Numbered from the stretch's first letter, positions 35,409-45,222 are shown. The stretch: DNA of 64,000 nt from Bacteroidota bacterium (GCA_020161835.1 JAIUNL010000006.1:124001-188000); one strand, 5' to 3'. Notes: generated from the sequence alone by a model not told the origin. Translations and numbers: made by a program.

Positions 35409-35514
35409 ATTTCCTCCCCATTTAAAGTTACAAAACTGTGACAAAGGGCGAATATAGTTAAGAAATTATCTAAATAACAAGCTTGGTAAGATTAGAATTT
35501 GAAGATTGGGGCAA

Positions 35515-35826
35515 TTACCAGCGACGCCACCATGATAAAACCAGCATGGTTCCAAATACTAAATTAATCAGAATACTGATTTCATCAGCAGGAATTATTC
35601 TGATGAACGGATTGTAAACCAGTGCAGTTACTATGAAGAAATAAAGCGGACCGTAATCGTGCTTTTTGTGGACTGACATAATATTAAGAACAGCAATCAG
35701 CGTAACCATGATTTTCATAAAACGTTCAAATCCGGATGGTACACTAAAGCAGGCTGCCAGGACCATAAATCCGGCCAAAAGCCTTGAAAGCAGAAGAGCC
35801 TGTCGCTGCGAAGTCATTTTTGCCAT
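35515..35826 (-). CDS. Small membrane protein (DUF6804-like)
   Basis: A start at 35826, preceded by AAAGGAATC, gives a 103-residue protein with about four hydrophobic helices and a WWRRW C-terminus. A much longer frame upstream overlaps the divergent promoter region of the M3 peptidase gene and is not used. The compact helical layout (FMKIMVTLIAVLNIM, YFFIVTALVYNPFIRI) matches small DUF6804-type membrane proteins, but the assignment is tentative. Function unknown. The gene is divergent from the M3 gene. Confidence 0.7.
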   Translation of the reverse strand: MAKMTSQRQALLLSRLLAGFMVLAACFSVPSGFERFMKIMVTLIAVLNIMSVHKKHDYGPLYFFIVTALVYNPFIRIIPADEISILINLVFGTMLVLSWWRRW

Positions 35827-36045
35827 TTTGATTCCTTTCGGGTCACAAAAATAAGGATTTGATTCAGATAAGCGTATAAAAGGCGGGATTTTCTCACGAA
35901 AAATGAAATACTCCCGAAAATTGGCTAAGTTTAGAAGTGATTTTTCCGGAAAAGACTGGTTTTGACGATTTTCAAAGGAATCGGATAAACACGTTCTGAT
36001 CCGGATCAATCGGAAAACTTTTGAATAAACAGAAAAGGACCAACA

Positions 36046-38154
36046 ATGAAACCTTTGCTTCTCACTTTACTGACAGGGCTACTCATGCTATCCTGCTCCG
36101 AAAAAAAACAGTCCGCCGCAGATAATCCGTTTTTTGCAGAATGGACAACCCCGTACGGAGTTCCTCCTTTTGACCAGATTAAGGACTCCCATTATGAGCC
36201 AGCTTTTACAGAAGGGATGACCCGTCAACTTGCTGAAATGGATTCTATTGCCAGTAATCCGGACGCACCAACGTTCGAGAATACCATTGTGAAAATGGAA
36301 AAATCAGGTAAACTGCTCACCAAAGTTGGTGGCGTATTTTTCAACCTGACGTCAGCCAATACAAATGATACACTTCAGGCTATTCAGGCCCGTATCAGCC
36401 CGAAACTTTCTGCCCATCAGGATAATATTTATCTGAATGCAGATCTTTTTGCACGGGTCAAAACCCTTTTTGATCAAAAGGAAACACTGAATCTGACTGG
36501 TGAACAAAAGAAACTGCTCAGTGACACCTACAAATATTTTGTTCGTGGCGGTGCCAACCTGAATGATGAGCAAAAAGCAAAACTCAGAAAAATCAACGAA
36601 GAATTATCCTCTTTATATGTAAAATTTGGTGATAACGTTTTGAAGGATAATAATGCGTTTCAGCTTGTGTTGGATAAACCTGAAGATCTCGCAGGTCTTC
36701 CCGAGAATGTAAAAACTGCAGGAGCCGAAGCTGCGAAAGCTAAAAAGATGGAAGGAAAATGGATTTATACCCTTCACAAACCAAGCTGGATTCCGTTTGC
36801 AACTTACTCAACCCGTCGTGACCTGAGAGAAAAAATCGTAACTGCTTACACCATGCGGGGTGATAACGGAAACGAAAGTGACAACAATGAAGTGATCAGT
36901 AAAATCGTAAAACTCCGTCTCGAAAAAGCAAATGTGATGGGATTCCCGACCTATGCCCATTTCATTCTCGATGACCGGATGGCAAAAACGCCGGAAAATG
37001 TAAATGGATTACTGATGAAAGTCTGGCCACCGGCTATTGCTCAGGCAAAAAGAGAACGTGATGACATCCAAAAAATGATTGACAAAGAAGGCGGCAACTT
37101 CAAAGCAGCCCATTGGGACTGGTTGTATTATTCCGAAAAAATCAGAAAAGAAAAATATGATCTGGATGAAGAAGAAATCCGTCCTTATCTGCAGGCTGAT
37201 AATGTTATCAAAGGAACATTCATTCTTGCACAAAAACTGTTTGGTATCACTTTCGAAGAAAAAACGGACATCCCCAAATATTTTCCTGAAGTTAGAACTT
37301 TTGTCGTGAAGAATGCAGAAGGAAAAGAAATCGGGATTTACCTTTCAGACTGGTTTTACCGTGACTCAAAACGTGGCGGTGCCTGGATGAACAATTACCG
37401 TTCACAATCGAACATGGATGGTAACCGGATTCTCCCGATTATTGTGAATGTCGGTAATTTCTCGAAACCTCAGGGTGACACACCATCACTCCTGAATCTG
37501 GATGAAGCTTCAACATTATTCCATGAATTTGGTCACGCACTTCATGGCTTGCTTTCTGATGTGACTTATCTGTCAATTTCAGGAACTGCAACTCCTTCTG
37601 ATTTTGTGGAATTTCCTTCACAAGTTCTCGAAAACTGGTTACTTGAACCTGAAATGCTGAAACTGTACGCTTTCCATTATAAAACCGGAGAAGTGATGCC
37701 TGAAAAACTGATCGAAAAAATCAGAAAGGCCGGCAAGTTCAATCAGGGATTTGCAACAACCGAATATGTGGCTGCAGCACTTCTTGATATGGGATATCAC
37801 AGTCTCACCAATGCAGATAATCTGGATGTAAAATCCTTCGAAAAGAAAACGCTGGACGGAATTGGTCTGATTCCGGAAGTGGTCAGCCGGTACCGCAGCA
37901 CTTACTTCAGCCACATTTTCAGTGGTGACGGATATTCTGCCGGATATTACAGTTATCTCTGGTCTGAAGTGATGGATGCAGATGCATTTGATGCATTCCG
38001 TGAAAAAGGAATCTTTGATGCAGTTACAGCAAAATCCTACCATGATAACATTCTGTCGAAAGGCGGGACGATTGAAGCCGGACAAATGTACCGGAACTTC
38101 CGTGGCCGTGATCCGGAAATTGGTCCGTTGCTGAAAAAGCGGGGATTAAACTGA
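36046..38154 (+). CDS. M3-family metallopeptidase (dipeptidyl carboxypeptidase-like), lipoprotein
   Basis: The only confident plus-strand gene: 702 residues, with AAGGA before the ATG. A signal ends in LLMLSC (Cys17), so it is lipid-anchored in the periplasm or outer membrane. The zinc motif is HEFGH (His493-His497) in TLFHEFGHALHGLLSD, and FVEFPSQVLENWLLEP, a conserved block after it, supplies the third ligand glutamate. The length and NPFFAEWTTPYGVPPFDQIK start match Dcp/oligopeptidase A relatives, which cut short peptides. The specificity (Dcp versus OpdA-like) is not certain. Confidence 0.95.
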   Translation: MKPLLLTLLTGLLMLSCSEKKQSAADNPFFAEWTTPYGVPPFDQIKDSHYEPAFTEGMTRQLAEMDSIASNPDAPTFENTIVKMEKSGKLLTKVGGVFFNLTSANTNDTLQAIQARISPKLSAHQDNIYLNADLFARVKTLFDQKETLNLTGEQKKLLSDTYKYFVRGGANLNDEQKAKLRKINEELSSLYVKFGDNVLKDNNAFQLVLDKPEDLAGLPENVKTAGAEAAKAKKMEGKWIYTLHKPSWIPFATYSTRRDLREKIVTAYTMRGDNGNESDNNEVISKIVKLRLEKANVMGFPTYAHFILDDRMAKTPENVNGLLMKVWPPAIAQAKRERDDIQKMIDKEGGNFKAAHWDWLYYSEKIRKEKYDLDEEEIRPYLQADNVIKGTFILAQKLFGITFEEKTDIPKYFPEVRTFVVKNAEGKEIGIYLSDWFYRDSKRGGAWMNNYRSQSNMDGNRILPIIVNVGNFSKPQGDTPSLLNLDEASTLFHEFGHALHGLLSDVTYLSISGTATPSDFVEFPSQVLENWLLEPEMLKLYAFHYKTGEVMPEKLIEKIRKAGKFNQGFATTEYVAAALLDMGYHSLTNADNLDVKSFEKKTLDGIGLIPEVVSRYRSTYFSHIFSGDGYSAGYYSYLWSEVMDADAFDAFREKGIFDAVTAKSYHDNILSKGGTIEAGQMYRNFRGRDPEIGPLLKKRGLN

Positions 38155-38158
38155 AAAT

Positions 38159-38198
38159 CAGTTATAAGTGATAAGTTATAAGTGGTAAGTGGTAAGTG
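38159..38198. repeat. Heptamer tandem repeat after the M3 gene
   Basis: The tract reads as consecutive heptamers of the form GTKRTAA (GTTATAA, GTGATAA, GTTATAA, GTGGTAA, GTGGTAA) with no interruption. It is the cleanest copy of this repeat in the window. Confidence 0.8.
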
Positions 38199-38233
38199 GA
38201 ATTCTGTAAAACGATGACGTTTTACAGAATTCC
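38198..38233. repeat. Perfect 16-bp hairpin
   Basis: GGAATTCTGTAAAACG pairs perfectly with CGTTTTACAGAATTCC around an ATGA loop. There is no T-tract. It adjoins the heptamer tract and precedes the terminator at 38254-38317. Confidence 0.85.
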
Positions 38234-38253
38234 TGAATAGTTAAACAGAATGT

Positions 38254-38317
38254 CACACTGAGTGATCCACATCCGGTAAATCCGGATGTGGATTTTATCG
38301 AAGTGTTGGTTTTTTTA
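38254..38317 (+). terminator. Terminator between convergent M3 and PIN genes
   Basis: The 12-bp stem ATCCACATCCGG/CCGGATGTGGAT, extended outward by CACACT/AGTGT, is followed by a T-run at 38311-38317. It lies between the M3 peptidase stop and the converging PIN gene stop. Confidence 0.75.
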
Positions 38318-38322
38318 TCTGT

Positions 38323-38739
38323 TTATAGTTTCAAAAGCAAAAATTCTTCTGGTGTGTGAACCGGGATTTGGGATCCTTTGAAATCATTCACATTTCTGGT
38401 AATGATAAAATCCATTTTGTTTTTTAAAGCAGCATAATATTGAATGCTATCCTCAAAATCTTTCAGGTCAGATTCAAGTGCTGTTTGAATTACCATATCA
38501 TCAACAGGCAAAACTGTAAGAATTAGTCTGAGTTTTCTTAGAAAAGAAATAGCTGCGGCATGTGAAGCCAGTTTTCTGTGGATGTAATAAACATTCGAGA
38601 ATATTACAGAGGAAGTAAAACCTGAAAAATGATTTGATTCAACCTGACTTAAAAGGGTTGCACCAAATTCTGAAAACGGTTTCCGGTCAAGTGCAATATC
38701 CAGAATAACATCTGTATCAAAGAACAACCGGTTTTTCAT
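38323..38739 (-). CDS. PIN-domain ribonuclease toxin
   Basis: A 138-residue PIN protein. Acidic active-site residues appear in RLFFDTDVILDIALDR (Asp near 8 and 10), ESNHFSG, and the C-terminal TRNVNDFKGSQIPVHTPEEFL, where the N-x-x-D-F block is typical. The start overlaps the stop of the antitoxin gene by 4 bases. It likely cleaves RNA unless held by its partner. Confidence 0.9.
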   Translation of the reverse strand: MKNRLFFDTDVILDIALDRKPFSEFGATLLSQVESNHFSGFTSSVIFSNVYYIHRKLASHAAAISFLRKLRLILTVLPVDDMVIQTALESDLKDFEDSIQYYAALKNKMDFIITRNVNDFKGSQIPVHTPEEFLLLKL

Positions 38740-38999
38740 TTATATTTTTCCAGAAGTGCATCTGTTAGAATCTCATCATAATCAACATTTAAATCATGTT
38801 TGGTTTTTATCATTCCCAACAATTCACGGGTTATTGGCTCCAAAGTGATTGTATTTACAGTGGAATTGCTTTTTTCGGTTGCAAGTGATCTTAAATATTC
38901 TTCTACAATCTTTGAAATACTTCTGTTTTTTGACCGCGCATAAATCTTGGCTTTTTCAATAATTTCCTGATTTAGATTTAAAGTGAGTTTTGTATTCAT
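38736..38999 (-). CDS. DUF6364 ribbon-helix-helix antitoxin
   Basis: The start at 38999 has a GAGGAAAT Shine-Dalgarno and gives 87 residues beginning MNTKLTLNLNQEIIEKAKIYA, then SISKIVEEYLRSLA. That strand-helix-helix opening is the DUF6364/RHH antitoxin signature. The C-terminal ITRELLGMIKTKHDLNVDYDEIL probably binds and blocks the PIN toxin encoded next. Toxin-antitoxin pairs of this layout are usually autoregulated through the RHH domain. Confidence 0.88.
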   Translation of the reverse strand: MNTKLTLNLNQEIIEKAKIYARSKNRSISKIVEEYLRSLATEKSNSTVNTITLEPITRELLGMIKTKHDLNVDYDEILTDALLEKYK

Positions 39000-39073
39000 T
39001 ATTTCCTCATTGTTACGTGTAATGATATTTATTTTATACGTAATTGTCAATAGGAAGGTTTTACAATCTCAGC

Positions 39074-40003
39074 TCACCCTTTCTTCAGAACTTCAATCGT
39101 TTTTCTCACGGCTTCCCGGTTTGATGTGGGTTTGAAATTAAAAGCTTTGTTAAACTTCGACGAATCAAAGAAATAATCCCGGTCAAACTGATAGGTCATT
39201 TCACTCAGTTCTTTCATAATGGGAACAAACCAGCCGATCACCCCAACCATCCAGCCGGGTAAAACCTGAATTCCCTTTGGTCCGCCCATTTCAGAAACAA
39301 ACAAATCTGCCCATTGCCTGCCTGTCAGCAATTCTGAATCAACCGGGAGATTCCAGATCTGATTCCATCCGTCAGCAGAATTACCGAGCATTGCAGTTCC
39401 AACCGCCAGATCAGGAGTATAACCCATCGAATGGACTTTATCTGCACTGCAGAACCACTGTGATTTTTTTCCCTTGATCAAGTTGTCGTAAGTCATGATC
39501 ATGAGCATGCTGGCGTCTTTTTTCGGTCCGAAAAAATCGGGTGAACGGGCAATGATGGCATGCAGTTTTCCGGTTTTAATTCCATCCAGAATAATCTGAT
39601 CAACTTTTGAACGAACCACTCCCTTTTTACTGGTCGGACTCACAGGTGATGATTCTGTGATGTGTTTGACGTTATCTCCGCCAATGGCATAAATATTATC
39701 GAAGAAAACCAGCTTTGCTTGGTGATGAATGCAGGCATCCACAACATTCTGCATAAAGGATGGCCAGGTTTCCTGCCAGACTTTGGTGTTATACTCAAAT
39801 CCGACCGTGACATAGCAGACTGAACTTCCTTCAACTGCTTTGAAAATTTCTTCCCGGTTTGTGAGGTTTGCTGGGAAAGGGGCATCGGTTTCATTTACTT
39901 TTTTGGGATTTCTGGAAACCAGCCGGATGTCGGTTGTCCATTGGGTTAATGCTTTGGCAAGTTCTGTACCTATTGCTCCGCCGGATCCTAAAATAGTTTG
40001 CAT
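39074..40003 (-). CDS. NAD-dependent epimerase/dehydratase-family (extended SDR) protein
   Basis: A 309-residue Rossmann protein. The nucleotide loop is TILGSGGAIGTELAKAL, lying at the very N-terminus. The canonical SDR tyrosine/lysine pair is not obvious: DNIYAIGGD is at the Tyr position, and no YxxxK follows. It is probably an atypical SDR. PDFFGP and MGYTPDLAVGTAML resemble the RPxxxYGP and substrate regions of extended SDRs. Function unknown. Confidence 0.8.
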   Translation of the reverse strand: MQTILGSGGAIGTELAKALTQWTTDIRLVSRNPKKVNETDAPFPANLTNREEIFKAVEGSSVCYVTVGFEYNTKVWQETWPSFMQNVVDACIHHQAKLVFFDNIYAIGGDNVKHITESSPVSPTSKKGVVRSKVDQIILDGIKTGKLHAIIARSPDFFGPKKDASMLMIMTYDNLIKGKKSQWFCSADKVHSMGYTPDLAVGTAMLGNSADGWNQIWNLPVDSELLTGRQWADLFVSEMGGPKGIQVLPGWMVGVIGWFVPIMKELSEMTYQFDRDYFFDSSKFNKAFNFKPTSNREAVRKTIEVLKKG

Positions 40004-40259
40004 GGTTTTTCCTCATTTTAATTTCCTCAAATCACGTGAAAAACTGAAAATGAAGCAAATGCCGGCGGATGAAGTGCTGATTTTGGCGGATGGATCAGAA
40101 AGAGTGGGTTTTAAAAGTCAGAATACATGGATGAGCTCCGCAGAACTTCGTTAACCGGATCAAGTCCGGGATGACAGCTTGCTCTGGACCCACATTCTGA
40201 GATGATTGTCATTTCCGTGTTGAAAATCCGACCACCGACGGAAAGACGGGAATATGATT

Positions 40260-42647
40260 CTAAAAATTCAGCCGGTATAAAACCATCGGAAAGATGCCCT
40301 GCATATAGGTTGTTTTGACTTTTTTGACTTTCTCATCATATTTTTCACGGTAAATATTCTTGTGGTTCGTGACGTTTGCAATATCGAGTGCCAGTTCATG
40401 AGTTGCTGAAGGCTGCTGAAACAGTACACCCACCCTGATATCGGTTCTGAAGTAGGGTTTAACCTGCTTTTCATAGGCCTGATCGTAAATGTAAACATTG
40501 TCGTTCTGCTCAATTGATTTGGCCAGATCGAACGGAATAAGTCGTCTGCCACCGGCATAAACAACCCGCAAATTGGAACTCAGCTGAATATTCGGTTTGA
40601 TCTCAAATTCATATCCGCCAAGTGTATTTAAAACATAATTTCCGTTGTAAGCCGTATTTCGCCAAACCTTGTCAGAACCCTGATAAAGGGAGTTGAAAAG
40701 GGAAGCCGTGACCAGAAAATAATAGTTTTCTGACAGGTATTTTTCCAGTGTGAATTCGATCCCGTAATTTTTCCCGTAACCTGAATTTACCAGACTGTCT
40801 TCTTCAGGAACACTCATTGCTGCTCCGGAATTGATCATCGAAAAATATCCTTTTGAATCTTTTACCGGTACATTGAACAAGCGCTGATAATAAACCTCAG
40901 TTTTAAAATTCAGATTTTGTGTAACCGTGATCTGATGTGAAACTGCAAACTGATGACTTCGGGTAAAATCGAGATTCTGATTGGTTTTGAGGTCGCTGTA
41001 AATCTGCCGTCCGTTTGAATCGGTTCCTGTTTTTGACCGGATGAAATAAACGCTGACCGGCTGCATCTGGCTGTGAAGTCCGTAACCCAGACCCAGCGTT
41101 TGCTGGTTGGTAACCTGCCAGGAAAGTCCGAACCGCGGGTCAGCCGCAAAGGAATTGTTTAAGTTGAAAAATGAACTGTTTATGCCGGAGCTGAGGTAGA
41201 ATTCATCGGTAAACTGATGTTTCCATTGAACATAAAACTGACTCAGAATCAGATTATCAGCTGATATTTCATAAGGTTTATCGATCGTGAAAATATTTTC
41301 GTGACTGTCATAATCAGAGGTCATCCGGCTGGCAGAAAATGAAAAATAATCGACCACAATTCCGGTTGTCACCGAATTTTTGGAATTTATTTTATGGCTG
41401 ATACTGGAAACCAGGGTAAGGTTATTCTGCCGGTACGAATTTTTATCGGTCTGAAGGTAAGACTGATCATTGAGCAGTGAATCAACAGTTTCATGCGGGC
41501 GGCGGATTGAAAAAGCCAAACCGGTTTTGATTGCCGTTTCCGGATTTAAAATATGCAGATAATTTAAACCCAGAATCCCGGTTCCAGAGCCATTAACATT
41601 TTTTACCTGATAATTGCCGTTGGGTCTGGTTTCATCGTCTTCGATATCGGTAATTGAACTCAGTCCGCCAATACCAAATACAGAAATCCGGCCGGATTTC
41701 AGCGGAAAATTGAGTTTAAACGAAACGTCCTTGTAATCCGGCAAACCTTCAGCCCACAATAGTTTTTGAACCAAACCCAGCATGGAGTAGCGAAGATTTA
41801 TTAAATAAGATGATCTGGTCTCACGTGAAATTGGACCTTCTGCACCAAGCTCAAACCCACCTAATCCTAATTGACCCAGAAACTCGTGTTTTTCATCATT
41901 TCCGTTTCTCAGTTTCAAATCAAAAACACCTGATGTTGCATTTCCGTATTCTGCCGGGAAGGCACTGGTAAAAAAATCGGATAGTGCAAGGAGATTGTTA
42001 TTCAGCATGCTGATCGGTCCGCCTGTGGTTCCAAGTACATCAAAATGGTTGGGACTGGGAATCGGGATGCCTTCAAGTTGCCACAACAATCCGGTTGGAG
42101 AATTTCCACGGATGATTATGTCGTTTCGCTGATCACCGGCAACAAACACGCCTGCAAAATTGGTTGCCATCCGGGCGGGGTCACCCCAGCTTCCGGCAAA
42201 TTTTTCGGTTTCTTCCACAGAAAATGTCCGTCCGCTGACGGTTGTCATGTCGTTAAGTGGTTTTTCCTTTCCCGATTCAACCACAATTTCACTCATCTGG
42301 ATGACCGAAGATTCCAGTTCAAAATCAAGGACCAGTTCTTTTCCTGATTTCAATAAAATCCGGTCAATTTTAACGGGTTTATATCCGAGATAGGAAACCT
42401 GAATACTAACCCTTCCGACAGGAATATTTTCAAGTTTGTAATAGCCGTCAGCATTTGACGTTGTACCGCGGGAATTCGCTTTTACCGAATCAATCAGAAA
42501 AATGGAAGCTCCGATTAAAGGCGTTTCTGTTTGCTGATCAATTACTCTTCCGCGAAGAGTTTGAGTTCTTTTTTCCGGTTGTGAAAAAAGAAGAGTTGTC
42601 ATAGCCGGAATCAGGCAAATGGCTAATAAATACCGTATTGAGTTCAT
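40260..42647 (-). CDS. TonB-dependent outer-membrane receptor with carboxypeptidase-like regulatory domain
   Basis: A 795-residue outer-membrane protein with a signal peptide ending around residue 22. An N-terminal CarbopepD-like domain (TLRGRVIDQQTETPLIGASIFLID) is followed by a plug domain (ATNFAGVFVAGDQRNDIIIRGNSP, near residues 165-190) and a beta-barrel ending in VLYRLNF, an aromatic C-terminus typical of outer-membrane barrels. The substrate is unknown. No SusD partner is beside it, so it is not a standard SusCD polysaccharide locus. It may take up an iron complex, a peptide or another small ligand. Confidence 0.94.
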   Translation of the reverse strand: MNSIRYLLAICLIPAMTTLLFSQPEKRTQTLRGRVIDQQTETPLIGASIFLIDSVKANSRGTTSNADGYYKLENIPVGRVSIQVSYLGYKPVKIDRILLKSGKELVLDFELESSVIQMSEIVVESGKEKPLNDMTTVSGRTFSVEETEKFAGSWGDPARMATNFAGVFVAGDQRNDIIIRGNSPTGLLWQLEGIPIPSPNHFDVLGTTGGPISMLNNNLLALSDFFTSAFPAEYGNATSGVFDLKLRNGNDEKHEFLGQLGLGGFELGAEGPISRETRSSYLINLRYSMLGLVQKLLWAEGLPDYKDVSFKLNFPLKSGRISVFGIGGLSSITDIEDDETRPNGNYQVKNVNGSGTGILGLNYLHILNPETAIKTGLAFSIRRPHETVDSLLNDQSYLQTDKNSYRQNNLTLVSSISHKINSKNSVTTGIVVDYFSFSASRMTSDYDSHENIFTIDKPYEISADNLILSQFYVQWKHQFTDEFYLSSGINSSFFNLNNSFAADPRFGLSWQVTNQQTLGLGYGLHSQMQPVSVYFIRSKTGTDSNGRQIYSDLKTNQNLDFTRSHQFAVSHQITVTQNLNFKTEVYYQRLFNVPVKDSKGYFSMINSGAAMSVPEEDSLVNSGYGKNYGIEFTLEKYLSENYYFLVTASLFNSLYQGSDKVWRNTAYNGNYVLNTLGGYEFEIKPNIQLSSNLRVVYAGGRRLIPFDLAKSIEQNDNVYIYDQAYEKQVKPYFRTDIRVGVLFQQPSATHELALDIANVTNHKNIYREKYDEKVKKVKTTYMQGIFPMVLYRLNF

Positions 42648-42716
42648 CAGATAGATTGAGTTTTAATAAATACAATATTATCTGAATATACCGGATCGTT
42701 TTACCGAATTCAACTT

Positions 42717-43445
42717 TTAAAGAAACCTGCCATTGAGCAAAACCTGACCGAAAGTGAAGTAAAATCCCGCATCAGCCAGGGTGAAAAGTCCCACGCCAAC
42801 GAGTGTTCCGGTGGTGAGCTGAATATTCAGAATCCGGGTCTTTTCATGCAGGGTGCTTATGTTGTGTCCGGCTCTGTTCCTGTTAACCAAATAAATGCCA
42901 AAAATAACCAGCATGGGAAAGGCATAGCCAAAATTATAAATCAGAATGGTTCCTGCTGCAGCCGGAACTGTGAGGTGAAGAACGGAATATTTTCCCAGGG
43001 CAATCAGATAGGGAATTGAAAAGGGAAAAGATGAAACGGAAATAAAAGCGCCGAGACCAAATGAAAAAAGAGTTGAGACCGATTTTAAGCGTGCTACCAG
43101 CATATTGTGCGTACGGTCAGGGGGCGCATAACGGTATTTTCGATAGTACCGGATGCCGATTGCAGTCATCGCAAATCCGGAAACGAACTCAAGTTGATAA
43201 TATCCGGTATCCGACATCGATGCTGTTGACGGAAAATAAGAACTCAGAAAAGACATCAGTTGATCAAATGCGAGAAAACCAAGAAAACCGCAAATAAAAT
43301 AGGCACCGATCAATCCGCCCAGAAAAGCCAGACTGTTCTTAACCGGATCCAAAGTTGATAAAAGCAGGGCAAAGATGACAATCTGCTGGGCTGTTGAAAG
43401 ACTGTCAAATAATGACAATCCAAGCGTGTAGGAAAGGGTATCCAT
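42717..43445 (-). CDS. Multi-pass membrane protein (CcdA/LysE/GAP-like transporter)
   Basis: A 242-residue protein with about six hydrophobic helices. The first lies in QQIVIFALLLSTLDPVKNSL, and the spacing plus conserved TLDPVKN-like loop resembles the CcdA/LysE superfamily and the GAP (glycopeptidolipid-addressing) family. There are no paired cysteines as in CcdA, so an electron-transfer role is unlikely. Transport of a small molecule or metal is possible. Immediately upstream of the TonB receptor in the same direction. Confidence 0.65.
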   Translation of the reverse strand: MDTLSYTLGLSLFDSLSTAQQIVIFALLLSTLDPVKNSLAFLGGLIGAYFICGFLGFLAFDQLMSFLSSYFPSTASMSDTGYYQLEFVSGFAMTAIGIRYYRKYRYAPPDRTHNMLVARLKSVSTLFSFGLGAFISVSSFPFSIPYLIALGKYSVLHLTVPAAAGTILIYNFGYAFPMLVIFGIYLVNRNRAGHNISTLHEKTRILNIQLTTGTLVGVGLFTLADAGFYFTFGQVLLNGRFL

Positions 43446-43462
43446 CAGGGACTTTTTTTCTT

Positions 43463-44374
43463 TTATTTCAGGTGAGTTTTGAGGAAAATCATGACTTTGT
43501 TTTTGATTGCTTCTGCACCAAATAACTCACCACTATGAGGTGCACCGGGTACGATGATCATTTCACTCGGTACACCGGCCAGTTTTAAATAAGAATCGAG
43601 CAATTTGGATAAGGTGATCGGAACCTGCTGATCTTTTTCGCCGTGGATGATCAGAAAAGGCGGATCGTCTTTATTAATGTAAGTGGTCGGACTTGCAAAT
43701 TTTGCCAGATCTGGTCTGAGCACTGGCTGAACACCAAGCAAGTTGGTTGATGTGGATTTTTGATTGCCTTCATCCAGTTTCATACTTCCGATACGGGCTA
43801 TGAAATCGGAAGGCCCATAAAAATCGACCACTGCACGGATTTTGAAATTGGGTTTTTCCCGGTTTGGATAGAACTCCGGAATTTCATTATTGTTTGATGT
43901 TCCAACCAGAGACGCCAAATGTCCGCCGGCAGAAAAACCGATCAGGGCAATCCGGTTTCTGTCTATAGAATAGTTTGCGCCGTTTTCATAAAGGAAGTTA
44001 ATGGCCTGATTGCAATCCTGAATCTGAGCCGGGAAAACAGCCTCAGTTGCAAACCGGTAATTAATCGAAGCCAAAACGTAACCACTATCCAGAATGGACT
44101 TAACCAACAACTTCATGTAATCCATATCGCCGTACTTATTTCCGGCAGTCCATCCGCCGCCATGAATCCAGATCAGAAGCGGGTGTGATTTTTTTGGATT
44201 CGGCGGAAGGTAAATATCCAGTTTGTGGAAGGATGACGTATCTGCTGCATAAGAAATATCAGTGTGAATGACAGTTCCTTCCGGTAAAATTGATTTTACA
44301 AAGGAAGGAACTTGAGCAAAAAGCAGGGACCCGGTGAGAATGAAAAATACCAGAATAAAAGAAAATGTTTTCAT
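43463..44374 (-). CDS. Secreted alpha/beta-hydrolase (BD-FAE/esterase type)
   Basis: A 303-residue exported hydrolase with signal MKTFSFILVFFILTGSLLFAQ. The oxyanion-hole HGGGWTAGN, the nucleophile elbow IGFSAGGHLASLVG and the terminal PGAPHSGELF with the catalytic His are visible. It has DIYLPPNPKKSHPLLIWIHGG, as in the BD-FAE and Axe/Fae esterase groups. It likely deacylates or deacetylates plant polysaccharide or other esters. The catalytic acid is probably Asp in HGEKDQQVP. Confidence 0.93.
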   Translation of the reverse strand: MKTFSFILVFFILTGSLLFAQVPSFVKSILPEGTVIHTDISYAADTSSFHKLDIYLPPNPKKSHPLLIWIHGGGWTAGNKYGDMDYMKLLVKSILDSGYVLASINYRFATEAVFPAQIQDCNQAINFLYENGANYSIDRNRIALIGFSAGGHLASLVGTSNNNEIPEFYPNREKPNFKIRAVVDFYGPSDFIARIGSMKLDEGNQKSTSTNLLGVQPVLRPDLAKFASPTTYINKDDPPFLIIHGEKDQQVPITLSKLLDSYLKLAGVPSEMIIVPGAPHSGELFGAEAIKNKVMIFLKTHLK

Positions 44375-44544
44375 TGGATAAACTGAGCTTTGTTTTGGGT
44401 TGGAACCATTTGAATTTTAAAGGCTTAAAATAAAAATGGATCATTTATTGGTTAAATATGGCAATTATTATCCATTTAACCCAAATAGCCGGCTTTATTT
44501 ATGGTTGTAAATTGTTTCCTTTATGGTTCTGTTAAAATGAATGT

Positions 44545-45222
44545 TCAAGCTACAACAGGGTTGAGTCTGAGTTTTGGTTTCGTTTTTCTCCTGATAATCC
44601 ATTCCCCGATACCCATATTAATGACCCAGGCTAAAATCATCAGCATATCACGGGTAAACTGGCTGGGTTCGCCTATCAATAACATAAACGGAAGCAGAGT
44701 AATCACCTGGGTGCCAGCACCTTGACCCAAAGCATAAGCTCTGATCATCCAGGCACTGTGTTCTGAAATTTTCCGTTTTAAAATGGTGGTGAACCCAAGA
44801 ACCAGACTTGTTACCATTGCAACAGCAACAAAGATACGGAAGTACATCAGCGGAGGACCTTGCTGCTGAAAAGGAATCGGATAAAGAACAGTCATCCATA
44901 ACCCTGTAAGAGCCGAAAGTATTCCTGCGGGAATCAGAAGCCTGCCCGTTATCCGGTGCCAGGTCAGGTTCCGCTTTCTTAACCCTGCCGAAAACTGAAA
45001 TGCACCAAATACACAGTAGAAGCAGACTGAAATGATGTGAATGACAATTGGAACCGGGGCTTCGAAAAATCTTGAGTTTTCAGGTGAAATTGTCACACTG
45101 CCGGAAAGACCAATCAACCGGGAAATCCCGGCTGCCATTGGAATAAAAGTTAAAACAAGAAGCCAGATCGGAATCTTCCAATCTGATTTTGATGACACAA
45201 CTGCAGTATTATTTTCTGACAT
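44545..45222 (-). CDS. DUF2306 multi-pass membrane protein
   Basis: A 225-residue protein with about six helices. Conserved histidines lie in IVIHIISVCFYCVFGAFQF and LTWHRITGRLLIPAG, and HSAWMIRAYALGQGAGTQ is the typical DUF2306 end. The histidine pairs suggest heme binding, as in related b-type cytochrome-like families, but this is not shown here. Function unknown. Confidence 0.88.
   Translation of the reverse strand: MSENNTAVVSSKSDWKIPIWLLVLTFIPMAAGISRLIGLSGSVTISPENSRFFEAPVPIVIHIISVCFYCVFGAFQFSAGLRKRNLTWHRITGRLLIPAGILSALTGLWMTVLYPIPFQQQGPPLMYFRIFVAVAMVTSLVLGFTTILKRKISEHSAWMIRAYALGQGAGTQVITLLPFMLLIGEPSQFTRDMLMILAWVINMGIGEWIIRRKTKPKLRLNPVVA

Noticed and set aside
35827..36009. Extension of the small membrane protein to 164 residues
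   Set aside because: The extra 61 residues would cover the region upstream of the divergent M3 gene and a Shine-Dalgarno is seen at the internal start at 35826.
37639..38085. A 148-codon minus-strand frame opposite the M3 peptidase gene
   Set aside because: The plus-strand gene has all family motifs; the minus frame is a shadow.
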